In this document: one piece after another, positions 8,048 through 17,361 of the stretch
Layout of the letters: each line of letters starts with the position of its first letter
Numbering within the stretch: the first letter of the stretch is position 1
Origin: Actinobacteria bacterium OV320
GTDB taxonomy: Bacteria; Actinomycetota; Actinomycetes; Streptomycetales; Streptomycetaceae
Assembly (NCBI GenBank): GCA_001298545.1
Contig: LJCX01000025.1
Coordinates: 372,001-436,000, forward strand
Direction of reading: 5' to 3'
Length of the DNA stretch: 64,000 nt
Notes under the pieces: generated by a model
What the model saw: the letters and a program-made list of their open reading frames with translations, nothing else
The model's database searches: none
What the model was told of the DNA's origin: nothing
Translations under genes and position numbers: made by a program

Positions 8048-9367
8048 TCCGGCGCCGACCCGGCCGTCCGGCCACAGGCGTGGCCTGCGGCGGGCCGCCA
8101 GATCCTCCACCCAGCCGAAGCAGATCACACAGGCCGCGGTGAGCAGCCAGATGGCCGGCAGCTGTGGCCACGGGCTCTCCAGGACCCAGGAGGCGTTCGT
8201 CTCCAGCCAGGAGATGCCCCACAGCCGGTCCCACAGGGCCTCCACGACCCCGATGCAGACGTTGTGCCACAGGTAGATCGTCACGGCACGGGAGTTGAGC
8301 AGGGTGATCAGCCGGTCCCAGCGGCGCAGCCCGGCCGGCCACTCGGACCAGGACGGGCTCAGGTGCAGGAGCAGCAGCACCGCGGCGAAGGACCACAGGG
8401 ACTGGGCGAAGGGCATGTCGTCCAGGTCGTGGCCCTCCCTGAGGTCGTGGGTCAGGGCGTACCAGAGGCCGATTCCCGCCACCGCGGGCGCCAGGGACGG
8501 CACCACGTAACGCGGCAGGCGACGCAGCACGCCCTCCTGGTGCGCCATGCCCAGCAGCCAGCACGCGCCGAACGCGCCGAAGTCGCTGAGCTGGGCCTCC
8601 AGCCGCCAGCCCGGCACCGACAGCGCGCCGAACTCCAGGGCGGCGGACAGCGCGACGGGCGCGAGGATCGTCGGCCAGGGCAGCCGGCGCAGGGCACGCA
8701 GCAGGAACGGGGAGAGCAGCACGAACCAGAGGTAGGCGCGGAGGTACCACAGGGGTACGCCCAGGTCGCCGGCCCATCCGTCGCTGATCAGCCCGTGCAC
8801 ACCGGGCAGAGCGTCGCCGTACGGCGGGTCGCTCAGCGGCAGGATCCAGTAGGCGAGGTGGAGCCACCACCAGCCGGGGTGCCCCTCCTCTTCCGGGCCC
8901 CAGCCCGCGACCAGCATGCCCGTCACACCGACCGCGCCCAGCAGCCACAGCGGGGGCAGCAGCCTGCGCAGCCGGCCTCGTACGACTCCCAGCGCGGGAC
9001 GGGTGGCCAGCGAGCGGGCCATGAGGTTGCCGGCGAGCGCGAACATCACGCCCATGGAGGGGAAGACGACGGGCAGCCAGGCCCAGCCCATCAGGTGGTA
9101 GAAGACGACACGGAAGAGGGCGATGGCCCGGAGCAGGTCGAAGTAGCGGTCCCGGCCACCGCCCTTCTTCCCGGCACCCTTCTTCCCGGCGCCCGTCTTC
9201 TCGGCGCCCTGCTGCCCTGCACCTTGCTGCTCGGAACCCTGCTGCCCCGTGCCCTGCTGTTCTGAGCCCTGCTGTTCTGAGCCCTGCTGCTCCGGCACGG
9301 TGGTCCGGGCCTGCGGCTGGGGCAGTTCGGGCAACTCGGCCGTGGTGTCCGTCGGGTAGGTGCTCAT
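8033..9367 (-). CDS. Membrane acyltransferase of the matAB-type polysaccharide locus
   Basis: A 444-residue acyltransferase-3-like protein. After a cytoplasmic N-terminus with a Gln/Gly repeat (EQQGS, GQQGS, GQQGA at about residues 26-55), it has RYFDLLRAIALFRVVFYHL, the typical first membrane helix of this family, and about ten membrane segments. It ends WPDGRVGAGTHRS. The ATG at 9367 overlaps the stop of the glycosyltransferase gene (TGATG), so the two are coupled. In Streptomyces the matAB pair makes a poly-N-acetylglucosamine-like polymer that sticks hyphae into pellets; by context this gene would modify that polymer, for example by O-acylation. I recognise the locus but do not assign A or B lettering. 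Confidence 0.82.
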   Translation of the reverse strand: MSTYPTDTTAELPELPQPQARTTVPEQQGSEQQGSEQQGTGQQGSEQQGAGQQGAEKTGAGKKGAGKKGGGRDRYFDLLRAIALFRVVFYHLMGWAWLPVVFPSMGVMFALAGNLMARSLATRPALGVVRGRLRRLLPPLWLLGAVGVTGMLVAGWGPEEEGHPGWWWLHLAYWILPLSDPPYGDALPGVHGLISDGWAGDLGVPLWYLRAYLWFVLLSPFLLRALRRLPWPTILAPVALSAALEFGALSVPGWRLEAQLSDFGAFGACWLLGMAHQEGVLRRLPRYVVPSLAPAVAGIGLWYALTHDLREGHDLDDMPFAQSLWSFAAVLLLLHLSPSWSEWPAGLRRWDRLITLLNSRAVTIYLWHNVCIGVVEALWDRLWGISWLETNASWVLESPWPQLPAIWLLTAACVICFGWVEDLAARRRPRLWPDGRVGAGTHRS

Positions 9368-11754
9368 CAGGCCGCTCCTCCGTCCGCGGTCGCCGCCGCC
9401 ACGCCGGGCGGGGCCGCCACCTGGCCCTTGCGACGGAGTTTCTGCCAGCGCAGCCGGCCGCCGGTGAGAGCGGTGATCCAGGACTGGAGCAGGACGATGT
9501 ACATCAGCTGGCGGTAGAGGAGTTGCTGGAGCGGGAGGGAGATGAGGGGGGTGAGGCGCTCGCGGTCCAGGACGAAGGCGTACGCCGCGCAGCCCGCCTG
9601 GACGGCGAGGACGCCGAACCAGGCCGCGATCGTCTTGCCGGTCGGGCCGAAGAGCAGGCCGTAGACGAGGAAGAGGTCGATGAGCGGGGCCAGGAGCGGG
9701 GCGACCACCATGAACAGGGAGACGAGCGGGAGGCCGACGCGGCCGAAGCGGCCCGACGGTCCGCTCTCGACGAGGGCGCGGCGGTGCTTCCAGATCGCCT
9801 GCATGGTGCCGTAGCACCAGCGGTACCGCTGCGACCACAACTGCTGGACGGACTCGGGCGCCTCGGTCCAGGCGCGGGCCTTCTCCGCGTAGACGACGTG
9901 CCATCCGTCCCGGTGGATGGCCATGGTGATGTCGGTGTCCTCGGCGAGGGTGTCGTCGCTCATACCGCCGACCCGGTCGAGCGCGCTGCGCCGGAACGCC
10001 CCGACGGCCCCCGGAATGGTGGGCATGCAGCGCAGGACGTCGTACATCCGGCGGTCGAGGTTGAAGCCCATCACGTACTCGATGTGCTGCCAGGCACCGA
10101 TCAGGGTGTCCTTGTTGCCGACCTTGGCGTTGCCGGCGACCGCGCCGACCTTCGGATCGGCGAAGGGCTGGACGAGTTCACGGACCGTGGAGGGCTCGAA
10201 GACGGTGTCGCCGTCCATCATCACGATGAGGTCGTGGCGGGCGTTGGCGATGCCCCGGTTGAGGGCGGCGGGCTTGCCCGCGTTGAGCTGCCGGACGACC
10301 CGGACGCCGGGCAGGTGCAGGTCCTCGACGATCCGGGCGGTGCCGTCGCTGGAGCCGTCGTCGATGACGACGATCTCGATCGGGTGCTCGCTCTTCATCA
10401 GCGAACGCACCGTGCTCTCGATGCACTTGGCCTCGTTGTAGGCCGGGACGAGCACCGACGCCGGTTCGGTGACGGGCGCGTCGGGCCCCCAGACGAAGCC
10501 TTTGCGGCGGGTACGGCGGGTGTGGATCGCGGAGAGCAGGAGCATCAGTCCGAAGCGGGCGAAGACCAGGACGCCGATGACGGCGAGGCCGACGACCAGG
10601 ACGGCGGTGATGTCGTCCGAGGCCTCGACCAGGAAGACCCAGGCCTTGCCCTTCCACAGGTCGAGCCCGGTGACCGGGGTGTGCGCGCTCGGGGCCTTGA
10701 GTGCCTCGGTGAGGTTCTCGAACGTGTAGCCCTTGCCCTGGAGTTCGGGAAGGTAGGTGTCGAGGGCCTGGACCGTCTGGTGCCGGTCGCCGCCGGAGTC
10801 GTGCATGAGGACGATCGCGCCCTTGCCGCCCTGCGGCGTGGAGTTGCGGATGATCTCCCGGGCCCCGGGCCTGCGCCAGTCCTCGCTGTCGGCGGTGGTG
10901 AAGACGGTGAGGTAGCCACGGGTGCCGACGAACTGCGTGACCGGCCAGGAGGCGTTGTCGAGGGCGTCCGTGCTGGAGGAGTAGGGCGGCCGGAAGAGCG
11001 AGGTCCGGATCCCCGCGGCGCCTGCCAGGGCCAGCTGGTTCTGGGTGAGCTCCCAGTCGATGCGCTTCTTCGACTGGTAGGAGAGGTCGGGGTGGTTGAA
11101 GGTGTGCAGCCCGATCTCGTGGCCCTCGTCCACCATCCGCCGGACCAGGTCCGGGTAGCGGGAGGCCATGGTGCCGGTGATGAAGAAGACGGCGTGCACG
11201 TGGTGCTTCTTCAGGACGTCGAGGACCTCGGGGGTCCACTTCGGGTCGGGCCCGTCGTCGAAGGTGAGCACGATCCGGTGGTCCGGCACGCTCAGGCTGG
11301 TCTGCTGCCCGTTCCGGGTGTCGACGACCGGGCCGCCGTCGAGCACCTTCTGCGGCACCTTGTCGGCGGCGGCCTCGGGGCGGATGCGGTAGTCGGCGAG
11401 GATCTCGCTGTGCACATAGCCGCGCAGCATCAGCATCGCCATCATCGCGACGAGCACGACGAGCGGCAGCAGATGACGCAGCCGGAGCGACACCAGACGC
11501 CGGCGTTCGGGTGACGGCGGCGCGGCGTGCGCGGAGCCGCCGGCCGCGTGTCCCGGGGTTCGGCCCCGGCCCTGCCTCGGACCGGACCGCCGGCCGGCGG
11601 ACCGCCGCCCTCCGCCGCGCGGCCCGCCGGCCGACTCACCTCCCGGCGCGTCCCCCGTCGACGGTGAAGCGGACGCGGCGTGGCCGCCGGACGAGTGCGC
11701 GGGCTGCCCGACAGCTGACCGTCGGGTCGAGCGGCGGCTGGTACGTGGTGCCAT
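9367..11754 (-). CDS. Polysaccharide deacetylase/GT2 glycosyltransferase fusion (matAB locus)
   Basis: A 795-residue bifunctional membrane protein. It has a basic, Gly/Ser-rich cytoplasmic N-terminus, a membrane helix at about 94-110, and an extracytoplasmic NodB deacetylase domain with TFDDGPD (164-170), HTFNH (217-221), RPPYSS (255-260) and LMHDSG (316-321). A second helix follows at about 383-408, then a cytoplasmic family 2 glycosyltransferase with VIDDGSSDGT (463-472), MMDGD, a TLAEDTD motif and QRYRW, which marks processive synthases such as PgaC/IcaA, and C-terminal helices. It should polymerise N-acetylglucosamine from UDP-GlcNAc inside and partly deacetylate it outside. This is the catalytic core of the matAB-type locus involved in hyphal aggregation. 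Confidence 0.9.
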   Translation of the reverse strand: MAPRTSRRSTRRSAVGQPAHSSGGHAASASPSTGDAPGGESAGGPRGGGRRSAGRRSGPRQGRGRTPGHAAGGSAHAAPPSPERRRLVSLRLRHLLPLVVLVAMMAMLMLRGYVHSEILADYRIRPEAAADKVPQKVLDGGPVVDTRNGQQTSLSVPDHRIVLTFDDGPDPKWTPEVLDVLKKHHVHAVFFITGTMASRYPDLVRRMVDEGHEIGLHTFNHPDLSYQSKKRIDWELTQNQLALAGAAGIRTSLFRPPYSSSTDALDNASWPVTQFVGTRGYLTVFTTADSEDWRRPGAREIIRNSTPQGGKGAIVLMHDSGGDRHQTVQALDTYLPELQGKGYTFENLTEALKAPSAHTPVTGLDLWKGKAWVFLVEASDDITAVLVVGLAVIGVLVFARFGLMLLLSAIHTRRTRRKGFVWGPDAPVTEPASVLVPAYNEAKCIESTVRSLMKSEHPIEIVVIDDGSSDGTARIVEDLHLPGVRVVRQLNAGKPAALNRGIANARHDLIVMMDGDTVFEPSTVRELVQPFADPKVGAVAGNAKVGNKDTLIGAWQHIEYVMGFNLDRRMYDVLRCMPTIPGAVGAFRRSALDRVGGMSDDTLAEDTDITMAIHRDGWHVVYAEKARAWTEAPESVQQLWSQRYRWCYGTMQAIWKHRRALVESGPSGRFGRVGLPLVSLFMVVAPLLAPLIDLFLVYGLLFGPTGKTIAAWFGVLAVQAGCAAYAFVLDRERLTPLISLPLQQLLYRQLMYIVLLQSWITALTGGRLRWQKLRRKGQVAAPPGVAAATADGGAA

Positions 11755-12705
11755 GAGAGGTGGTTCTCCGGGGACGAGGTCGGGCGAGGTACGCGCCGCG
11801 AGCTGAAGCGGCGAGGAGCGAGCGTCTAGACATCGCTGACAAGTGCGGACTTCATGTGTGCCGGGCCCCGTCGTGTCGGGGCCGTCGGTTCTGGCTGTCG
11901 GGTCGGGGTTGCCGGGTCGGGGCCGTCAGGTCGGAGTTGCCGGTCGGGGGCTGTGAGTTCGGGACTGTCACGTCGGGGCCGTTGCTTCGGGGCGTTACTC
12001 CGGGGCTGCTGCTCCGGGCTGGTGCTCCGGGGCCGTTGCTCCGGGGCCGTCAGGTCGGGTTGTTTCCGGGCCGGTTGTGCGGGGCCCGGCGATGCGGGCC
12101 CGACGATCCGGGCAAGGGGCGGACCGGAGGGTCCGGATCCCGGGGCCGGTCCCGGAGGCGGGAGCCCGAGTCGCGGCGCTGTGGTGGAGCCGTGGTGGAA
12201 CGACGACGGCCGGCCGCCCTCCGCCCGCGTGACCGAGCACCCGCCCGGTTGCCGAGAGCTGCCGCCCCCAGGGCGGAAGCCCGGCCCTGGCCGCTGATGG
12301 CCGAAGCGCAGGCCCGGCCCCTGAAGACCGAAACCTCGGCCCCGAGCCCGGAGGGCTGAAGCCCCAATTCCCGGCCCGGGTGGCCGAGGCCCCCGCCCCG
12401 GTCCGGCCCAGGTGGCCCAAGCCCCGGTCTCCGGCCCAGGTAGCCGAACCCCCGATTTCCGGCCCGGTAAGCCGACGCCCCGGCCCAGGCCCGGACACCG
12501 CCAAAGCTCCAGCCCCTGCCCAGGTTCCCCGGGCGCGGCCGCTGCGGCGGTCGGCGGTGTGGTGGTGTTCGTCGGCCGCCGCTCCGTAGCCGGCCTGGGG
12601 CCCGGCGGCGGGGTTCACCGTGCGCCGAGGCCGGGGGCGTTCGTGAGGCCGGTCGGCCGGGGGCGTTCGTGAGGCCGGTCGGCCGGCGGCTCGCACGGGT
12701 CCCGT
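11755..12705. other. 950-bp spacer without a recognisable gene
   Basis: No frame shows convincing coding character. The spacer is built of degenerate GC-rich units of roughly 12-15 bp, such as GTCGGGGCCGT and GCTCCGGGGC at 11870-12060 and CCGGCCCAGGTNGCC-like units at 12370-12530, plus one exact 26-bp duplication. It separates the membrane-protein gene from the deacetylase/glycosyltransferase gene, so it probably carries that gene's promoter. Confidence 0.6.
12631..12682. repeat. Exact 26-bp tandem duplication
   Basis: Two identical 26-bp copies (12631-12656 and 12657-12682), each starting CCGGGGGCGTTCGTGAGG and ending GGTCGG. They lie directly after the 3' end of the membrane-protein gene (stop at 12706). 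Confidence 0.85.
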
Positions 12706-13686
12706 TCAGGCTGCCGGGGTCGATGCCGCCGGGACCGGTTCCGGCGGGCCGTCGGCGACGGTGGTGGAGGCCCCGCCGGCCGGGGACGGCTCGGAGGACG
12801 CGGAAGGAGAGGCGGCGGGCGAGGACGCCGGCGGTGGCGTGGACGGCGGCGGCGGTGCGACCACCGGGCTGCTCGGGCCGGGCGCCGAGGAGCCCGTGGC
12901 CGTCGCGCCGGTGCTGGGGCGGGCGGCCCCGCTCGCCGAGGGCCGCGCCGCCGTGGACGCCTTGCCCGACGGAGCCGCGCTCCCCGACGCACCCGGCACC
13001 GTACTCGCGCCCGGCTTGCCCGGCATCGTGCCGGACGCGGTCGCGGTGGCACCCGAGCCGCCCGGAACCGTGCCGCCGGGAACCCCGTGGCGCGGGCTCG
13101 CGGACTTGTCGGGCGCCGACGTGCCGTCCACCTTGCCGGCCGCCGGCTTCTCGTCGGCCTGGCCCGGCACCGGGACCGGCAGCCAGGGCGCGCCCGCGTT
13201 GCCCGAGAGCAGCGCGGCCACGATGACGACGGCGTACGCCCCGCAGGCGGTACCCACGACGATGCCGATGCGGCGGAACGTACGGCTGCGCCGGCCCGAC
13301 TCGTCGACGAACACCGGGACGTCGGAGGCGGCATCGGAACCGTCGGGTCGCCCCTTCTTCAGGGGGTCGAGCTGGACGGTCACCTCGGCCGGGTCGCTCG
13401 TCTCCCCGTCCGCGCCGCCGGGCTCCTCTCCCCAGGGGTCCCGGAGGTCGCTCGACCGTTCGTTTTCGGAAAGTCCGTTCGAGATGTTCGAGGCCGACAG
13501 GAGACCGCTTTCTCGCGGCACATCCATCAACGACCGGTATCTGACGCTTTCCCCCGCCATGGACGTCAGGGGCTGCCCCCCGACCCCTGCCAGACTCTGG
13601 GATCCCGGCCCCACGACCGGCACATCCCGGGTCGGCGATGCCGCCGCCGGCCACTCCGGTTGGGCGTCTTCTCGCCAATTCTTCAT
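12706..13686 (-). CDS. Single-pass membrane protein with long Ser/Pro/Ala-rich extracytoplasmic tail
   Basis: A 326-residue protein of unknown function. The first ~135 residues are cytoplasmic and hydrophilic, starting MKNWREDAQPEWPAAA, a form common in Streptomyces SCO2964-region proteins. One membrane helix follows (IGIVVGTACGAYAVVIVAAL), then about 170 residues rich in Ser, Pro, Ala, Gly and Thr without a fold I recognise. The ATG at 13686 has GGGGGAAG 8 bases upstream. It is the first gene upstream of the matAB-type pair on the same strand, separated by a repeat-rich spacer, so a link with the polysaccharide is possible but not shown. The low-complexity tail suggests a wall-spanning stalk. 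Confidence 0.75.
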   Translation of the reverse strand: MKNWREDAQPEWPAAASPTRDVPVVGPGSQSLAGVGGQPLTSMAGESVRYRSLMDVPRESGLLSASNISNGLSENERSSDLRDPWGEEPGGADGETSDPAEVTVQLDPLKKGRPDGSDAASDVPVFVDESGRRSRTFRRIGIVVGTACGAYAVVIVAALLSGNAGAPWLPVPVPGQADEKPAAGKVDGTSAPDKSASPRHGVPGGTVPGGSGATATASGTMPGKPGASTVPGASGSAAPSGKASTAARPSASGAARPSTGATATGSSAPGPSSPVVAPPPPSTPPPASSPAASPSASSEPSPAGGASTTVADGPPEPVPAASTPAA

Positions 13687-14139
13687 GTGTGCACTTCCCC
13701 CCACGGAACTGTTCCGGGTGCGCCGACGACCCTGAGCGCACGCCGATGAACCGGGCCCCCACCCAGCTCTCGCGCCCCATTTATCCCATTGCGCTCAGGT
13801 CTACGAATCTAGCGCAGGCTTGGGCCCTGTGTTCGCGATGTGTCATACATGGACAGAATTCACGCCCTTGTCCATGGCTGAAAATCACTCCTGGTCAAGC
13901 CTCGACGGTCGCACTCGATCACCGCGATCACGAAAGTGATCCACCGATGCGCATCACAGATCAAGGTGGTCGGCCTGTTTCACCACGCAAGCGACATACC
14001 GGCACGAAAGCTCGGCACCGAGGCGGCGACGGGGAGCCATCCCAGGCATGGCCGGAAAGTTCACTGGCGCCAACACCGGATTGCCCGTTTTCCCCACGCG
14101 CCCCATTGACGTGACCACAGCAGCCACATAACTTCCCCC
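13687..14139. other. Divergent intergenic region, no gene seen
   Basis: About 450 bp between two divergently transcribed genes. It is less GC-rich than its surroundings near 13780-13870 and should hold promoters in both directions. I see no open frame with coding character and no clear structured RNA. Confidence 0.6.
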
Positions 14140-14179
14140 GTCGAAGCGCTTCGACGTCACCCATCGAATCGATTCGATG
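14140..14179. promoter_or_regulatory. Twin LacI-type operators of the xyloside cluster
   Basis: Two perfect palindromes with CG at the centre: GTCGAAGCGCTTCGAC (14140-14155) and CATCGAATCGATTCGATG (14162-14179). Their centres are 23 bp apart, about two helical turns. They lie 50-90 bases before the binding-protein start. A central CG inside a 16-18 bp palindrome is the usual form of LacI-family operators, and the cluster ends with a LacI-type regulator gene. Confidence 0.7.
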
Positions 14180-14228
14180 GACGCACCGTGACGCCCTCAG
14201 ATCCATCCGACTCCCCTGGAGGCACAGG

Positions 14229-15542
14229 ATGTTGACGGCACGAAGGCGTGTGATGGCACGACGGGGAACGGCGAGCGCGGCAGCGGTACTCGCCGGATCT
14301 CTGCTCCTGGCCTCCTGCGGCGGCTCGGACGGCGGCGGCTCCTCCGACGCCAAGACCCTGCGGCTGTGGCACTACGAGGCCCCGAACAGCGCGATGGGCG
14401 CGGCCTGGACAGCGGCGATCAAGGAGTTCGAGGCCCAGCACCCGGGCGTGAAGGTGGAGTTCGAGGAGAAGAGCTTCGACCAGATCCAGAAGACCGCCCC
14501 GATGGTCCTCAACTCCTCCGACGCGCCCGACCTCATGGAGTACAACAAGGGCAACGCGACGGCGGGCCTGCTCTCCAAGCAGGGGCTCCTCACCGACCTG
14601 TCCGCCGAGGTGACGAAGCGCGGCTGGGACAAGCTGCTCAGCCCGGGCGTGCGCACCACCAGCCGGTACGACACGAACGGCGTGATGGGCTCCGGCAAGT
14701 GGTTCGGCGTGCCCAACTACGCCGAGTACACGATGGTCTACTTCAACAAGGACCTGTTCGCGAAGTACCGGCTCGCCGAGCCGAAGACGTTCGACGACCT
14801 GGTCGCGGCGATGGACACCTTCGCCGAGCACAAGATCACCCCGCTCGCCAACTCCGGCGCCGAGTACCCGGCCCAGCAGTACGTGTACCAGCTGGCCCTG
14901 TCCAGGGCGGACCGCTCCTGGGTCGACTCCTACGAGCTGTACCAGGGGAAGGCCGACTTCCACGACGCCGCCTGGACGTACGCGGCCGACACCTTCGCCG
15001 ACTGGGTGCGGAAGGGCTACATCGGCAAGAGCTCCACCAGCGCCAAGGCCGAGGACGCGGGCCTCTCCTTCCTCCAGGGCAAGGCACCGATCCTGTTCTC
15101 CGGCAGCTGGTGGTACGGCCGCTTCCAGGACGAGGCGACGTTCGACTGGGGCACCACCCTGTGGCCCGGCTCGAACCTCGCCCCGGGCTCCGGCGGCAAT
15201 CTGTGGGTCGTCCCCAAGAGCGCCCACAACAAGGAGCTCGCCTACGACTTCATCGACATCACCATGTCGAAGAAGATCCAGAACCTGCTCGGCAACAAGG
15301 GCGGCGTCCCGGTCGCGGCGGACACCGCCGCCATCACCGACCCGAAGTCCAAGGAGCTCATCGCCCACTTCAACACCCTGTCCGGCCGCGACGGCCTGGC
15401 CTTCTATCCGGACTGGCCGGTCCCCGGCTTCTACGACGTCCTCGTCTCCGAGACCCAGAAGCTGATCACCGGCAGCGAGAAGCCCGACGGCTATCTGGAC
15501 GCACTGCAGGAGGCGTACGACAAGGGCGTACCGAAGACATGA
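14229..15542 (+). CDS. Sugar ABC transporter substrate-binding lipoprotein
   Basis: A 437-residue extracellular solute-binding protein (family 1 type). It has a basic N-terminus, a hydrophobic stretch and a lipobox LLLASC with the lipid-anchored Cys30, then a Gly/Ser linker. The mature part starts with KTLRLWHYEAPNS and contains the usual family pattern VVPKSAHNKELAYDFI. GGAGG lies 6 bases before the ATG at 14229. It should capture an oligosaccharide outside the membrane and deliver it to the two downstream permeases. The adjacent GH31 alpha-xylosidase suggests an alpha-xylosylated sugar. Its stop overlaps the next start by ATGA. Confidence 0.88.
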   Translation: MLTARRRVMARRGTASAAAVLAGSLLLASCGGSDGGGSSDAKTLRLWHYEAPNSAMGAAWTAAIKEFEAQHPGVKVEFEEKSFDQIQKTAPMVLNSSDAPDLMEYNKGNATAGLLSKQGLLTDLSAEVTKRGWDKLLSPGVRTTSRYDTNGVMGSGKWFGVPNYAEYTMVYFNKDLFAKYRLAEPKTFDDLVAAMDTFAEHKITPLANSGAEYPAQQYVYQLALSRADRSWVDSYELYQGKADFHDAAWTYAADTFADWVRKGYIGKSSTSAKAEDAGLSFLQGKAPILFSGSWWYGRFQDEATFDWGTTLWPGSNLAPGSGGNLWVVPKSAHNKELAYDFIDITMSKKIQNLLGNKGGVPVAADTAAITDPKSKELIAHFNTLSGRDGLAFYPDWPVPGFYDVLVSETQKLITGSEKPDGYLDALQEAYDKGVPKT

Positions 15543-16504
15543 CGGTGACCGTCGAACGCGGCGGGCGGGTGACCGGCAAGCAGGACAGGTCCTTTCACCC
15601 GCGCCGGGCCCGCGATTCCTACGCGCTGTTCCTGCTCCCGGGCGCCCTCGCCTTCCTCGCCGTCGTCATCGTGCCGTTCCTGATGAACACCGGGGTGAGC
15701 CTCACCGACTGGCAGGGCGTGGGCAGCCCCGAGTGGGCCGGACTCGCCAACTACCGCGAACTGCTGGACGACGCGGAGTTCTGGGAGAGCTTCCGGCACA
15801 GCCTCTTCATGATCGTCGCGATGGCGGCGCTCCCCACGGCCGTCGGACTGGTCCTGGCCGCCGCCCTGTTCGACTACGTCGGCAAGCACTTCGGCAGCCG
15901 GACGGCGGCCGTCCTGCGAGCCTGCTTCTACCTCCCGCAGGTGCTGCCGATCGCGGTCGCCGGCATCGTCTGGAGCTGGATCCTCGCGCCCGACGACGGC
16001 TCGCTCAACGAGCTGCTCCAGGCCGTCGGTCTCGGCTCCTGGCGGCAGGACTGGCTCGGCGACCCCGACCTCGCGCTCTACAGCGTCATGGGCGTGATGG
16101 TGTGGGTGCAGCTCGGCTTCCCGCTGGTCGTCTTCATGGCGGGACTTCAACGCGTCGACCCGCAGCTGTACGAGGCGGCCGAGCTGGACGGCGCCGGCTG
16201 GTGGCGTCGCTTCGCGCACATCACGCTGCCGCAGATCCGCCCGGAGATCCACGTCGTCCTGACCTGGTGCACGATCGCCGCGCTCAAGGTGTTCGGCGCG
16301 GTGTACGTCCTGACGAAGGGCGGCCCCGGCGGCGCGACGAACGTCCCCTCCTACTTCTCCTTCGCCACGTTCTTCGAGAAGACGCAGGTCGGCTACGGCG
16401 CCGCGATCTCCACCGTGCTCACCGTGATCATCCTCGTCCTCTCCCTGGTCGGCCTGCGGCTGCAGACCAGGGCGCAGGACGCGGAGGAAGGACTCCGGAC
16501 ATGA
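15539..16504 (+). CDS. Sugar ABC transporter permease 1 (MalF type)
   Basis: A 321-residue inner-membrane permease with six predicted helices, beginning DSYALFLLPGALAFLAVVIV. It has the cytoplasmic EAA loop (YEAAELDGAGWWRRFAHITL) that docks on an ATPase. The start ATG overlaps the binding-protein stop (ATGA) and its own stop overlaps permease 2 in the same way. No ATPase gene lies in the cluster, so, as usual in Streptomyces, a shared MsiK-type ATPase encoded elsewhere is expected to drive it. Confidence 0.88.
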   Translation: MTVTVERGGRVTGKQDRSFHPRRARDSYALFLLPGALAFLAVVIVPFLMNTGVSLTDWQGVGSPEWAGLANYRELLDDAEFWESFRHSLFMIVAMAALPTAVGLVLAAALFDYVGKHFGSRTAAVLRACFYLPQVLPIAVAGIVWSWILAPDDGSLNELLQAVGLGSWRQDWLGDPDLALYSVMGVMVWVQLGFPLVVFMAGLQRVDPQLYEAAELDGAGWWRRFAHITLPQIRPEIHVVLTWCTIAALKVFGAVYVLTKGGPGGATNVPSYFSFATFFEKTQVGYGAAISTVLTVIILVLSLVGLRLQTRAQDAEEGLRT

Positions 16505-17331
16505 AGGCCGTACGAGCCCTGCGCCGCTACCCGGTCCTCCTGGCCCTCTGTCTGGCCGCCCTCTTCATGATCGTCCCGTTTCTGATCGTCGCCCTGAACG
16601 CGGTCAAGTCCCCGGCGGAGTACGCGCGGAACGGGCCGTTGAGCCTGCCCGACGGCCTGTACCTGGACGGTCTGAAGGACTTCTGGGAGCGCGTCGACTA
16701 CAGCCGCAAGCTGCTGAACTCGGTCCTGATCAGCGGCTCGGTGGCGGTGGCCGCGGTGGTCCTGTCGGTGCTGAACGCGTACGCGATCGCCATCGGGCGG
16801 ATCAGGGGCCGCACCTGGGTCCTGGCCTTCTTCGTGCTGGCCAACCTGCTTCCGCAGGAGGCGCTGGTCTACCCGGTGTACTACCTGAGCAAGCAGGCCG
16901 GCCTGTACGACACCCGGCTGAGCGTGATCATCGTCTTCACGGTGATCCAGGCGGCCTTCGGCACCTACCTGCTCTCCGCCGTGCTGAGCCGGTTCCCGCG
17001 CGAGATCATCGAGGCGGCCCGGATCGACGGCGCCGACAAGTGGCAGGTGCTGTGGCGGATCGTCGTCCCCGTCAGCCGCCCCACCCTCGGCGTGCTGCTG
17101 GTCTTCTTCTTCGTCTGGACCTGGAACGAGTTCCTGCTCCCGCTGGTCATGCTGATCTCCAACGACAACCAGACCGTGTCGGTGGCCCTCGGCGTCCTCC
17201 AGGGGCAGCGCCTGATGGACGCCACGATGACCAACGCGGCCGCCCTCCTGGGCGTACTCCCGGCCCTCGTCTTCTTCCTCGTCTTCCAGCGGACCCTCAC
17301 CCGCGGTATCGCCGTGGGCGCCGTGAAGTAG
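16501..17331 (+). CDS. Sugar ABC transporter permease 2 (MalG type)
   Basis: A 276-residue permease with six predicted membrane helices, an EAA loop (IEAARIDGADKWQVLWRIVV) and the MalG-type ending FQRTLTRGIAVGAVK. The first codon overlaps the stop of permease 1 (ATGA). It forms the heterodimeric channel with permease 1. Only 30 bases separate it from the alpha-xylosidase gene, so the cluster is most likely one transcript. Confidence 0.88.
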   Translation: MKAVRALRRYPVLLALCLAALFMIVPFLIVALNAVKSPAEYARNGPLSLPDGLYLDGLKDFWERVDYSRKLLNSVLISGSVAVAAVVLSVLNAYAIAIGRIRGRTWVLAFFVLANLLPQEALVYPVYYLSKQAGLYDTRLSVIIVFTVIQAAFGTYLLSAVLSRFPREIIEAARIDGADKWQVLWRIVVPVSRPTLGVLLVFFFVWTWNEFLLPLVMLISNDNQTVSVALGVLQGQRLMDATMTNAAALLGVLPALVFFLVFQRTLTRGIAVGAVK

Positions 17332-17361
17332 TGAGGACCGAGCAGTAAGGACCCCCCACCC

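Noticed and set aside
11755..12700. Minus-strand frame through the spacer as an extension of the upstream membrane protein
   Set aside because: It is in a different frame from the membrane-protein gene, which has its own stop at 12706, and its sequence is only degenerate repeat.
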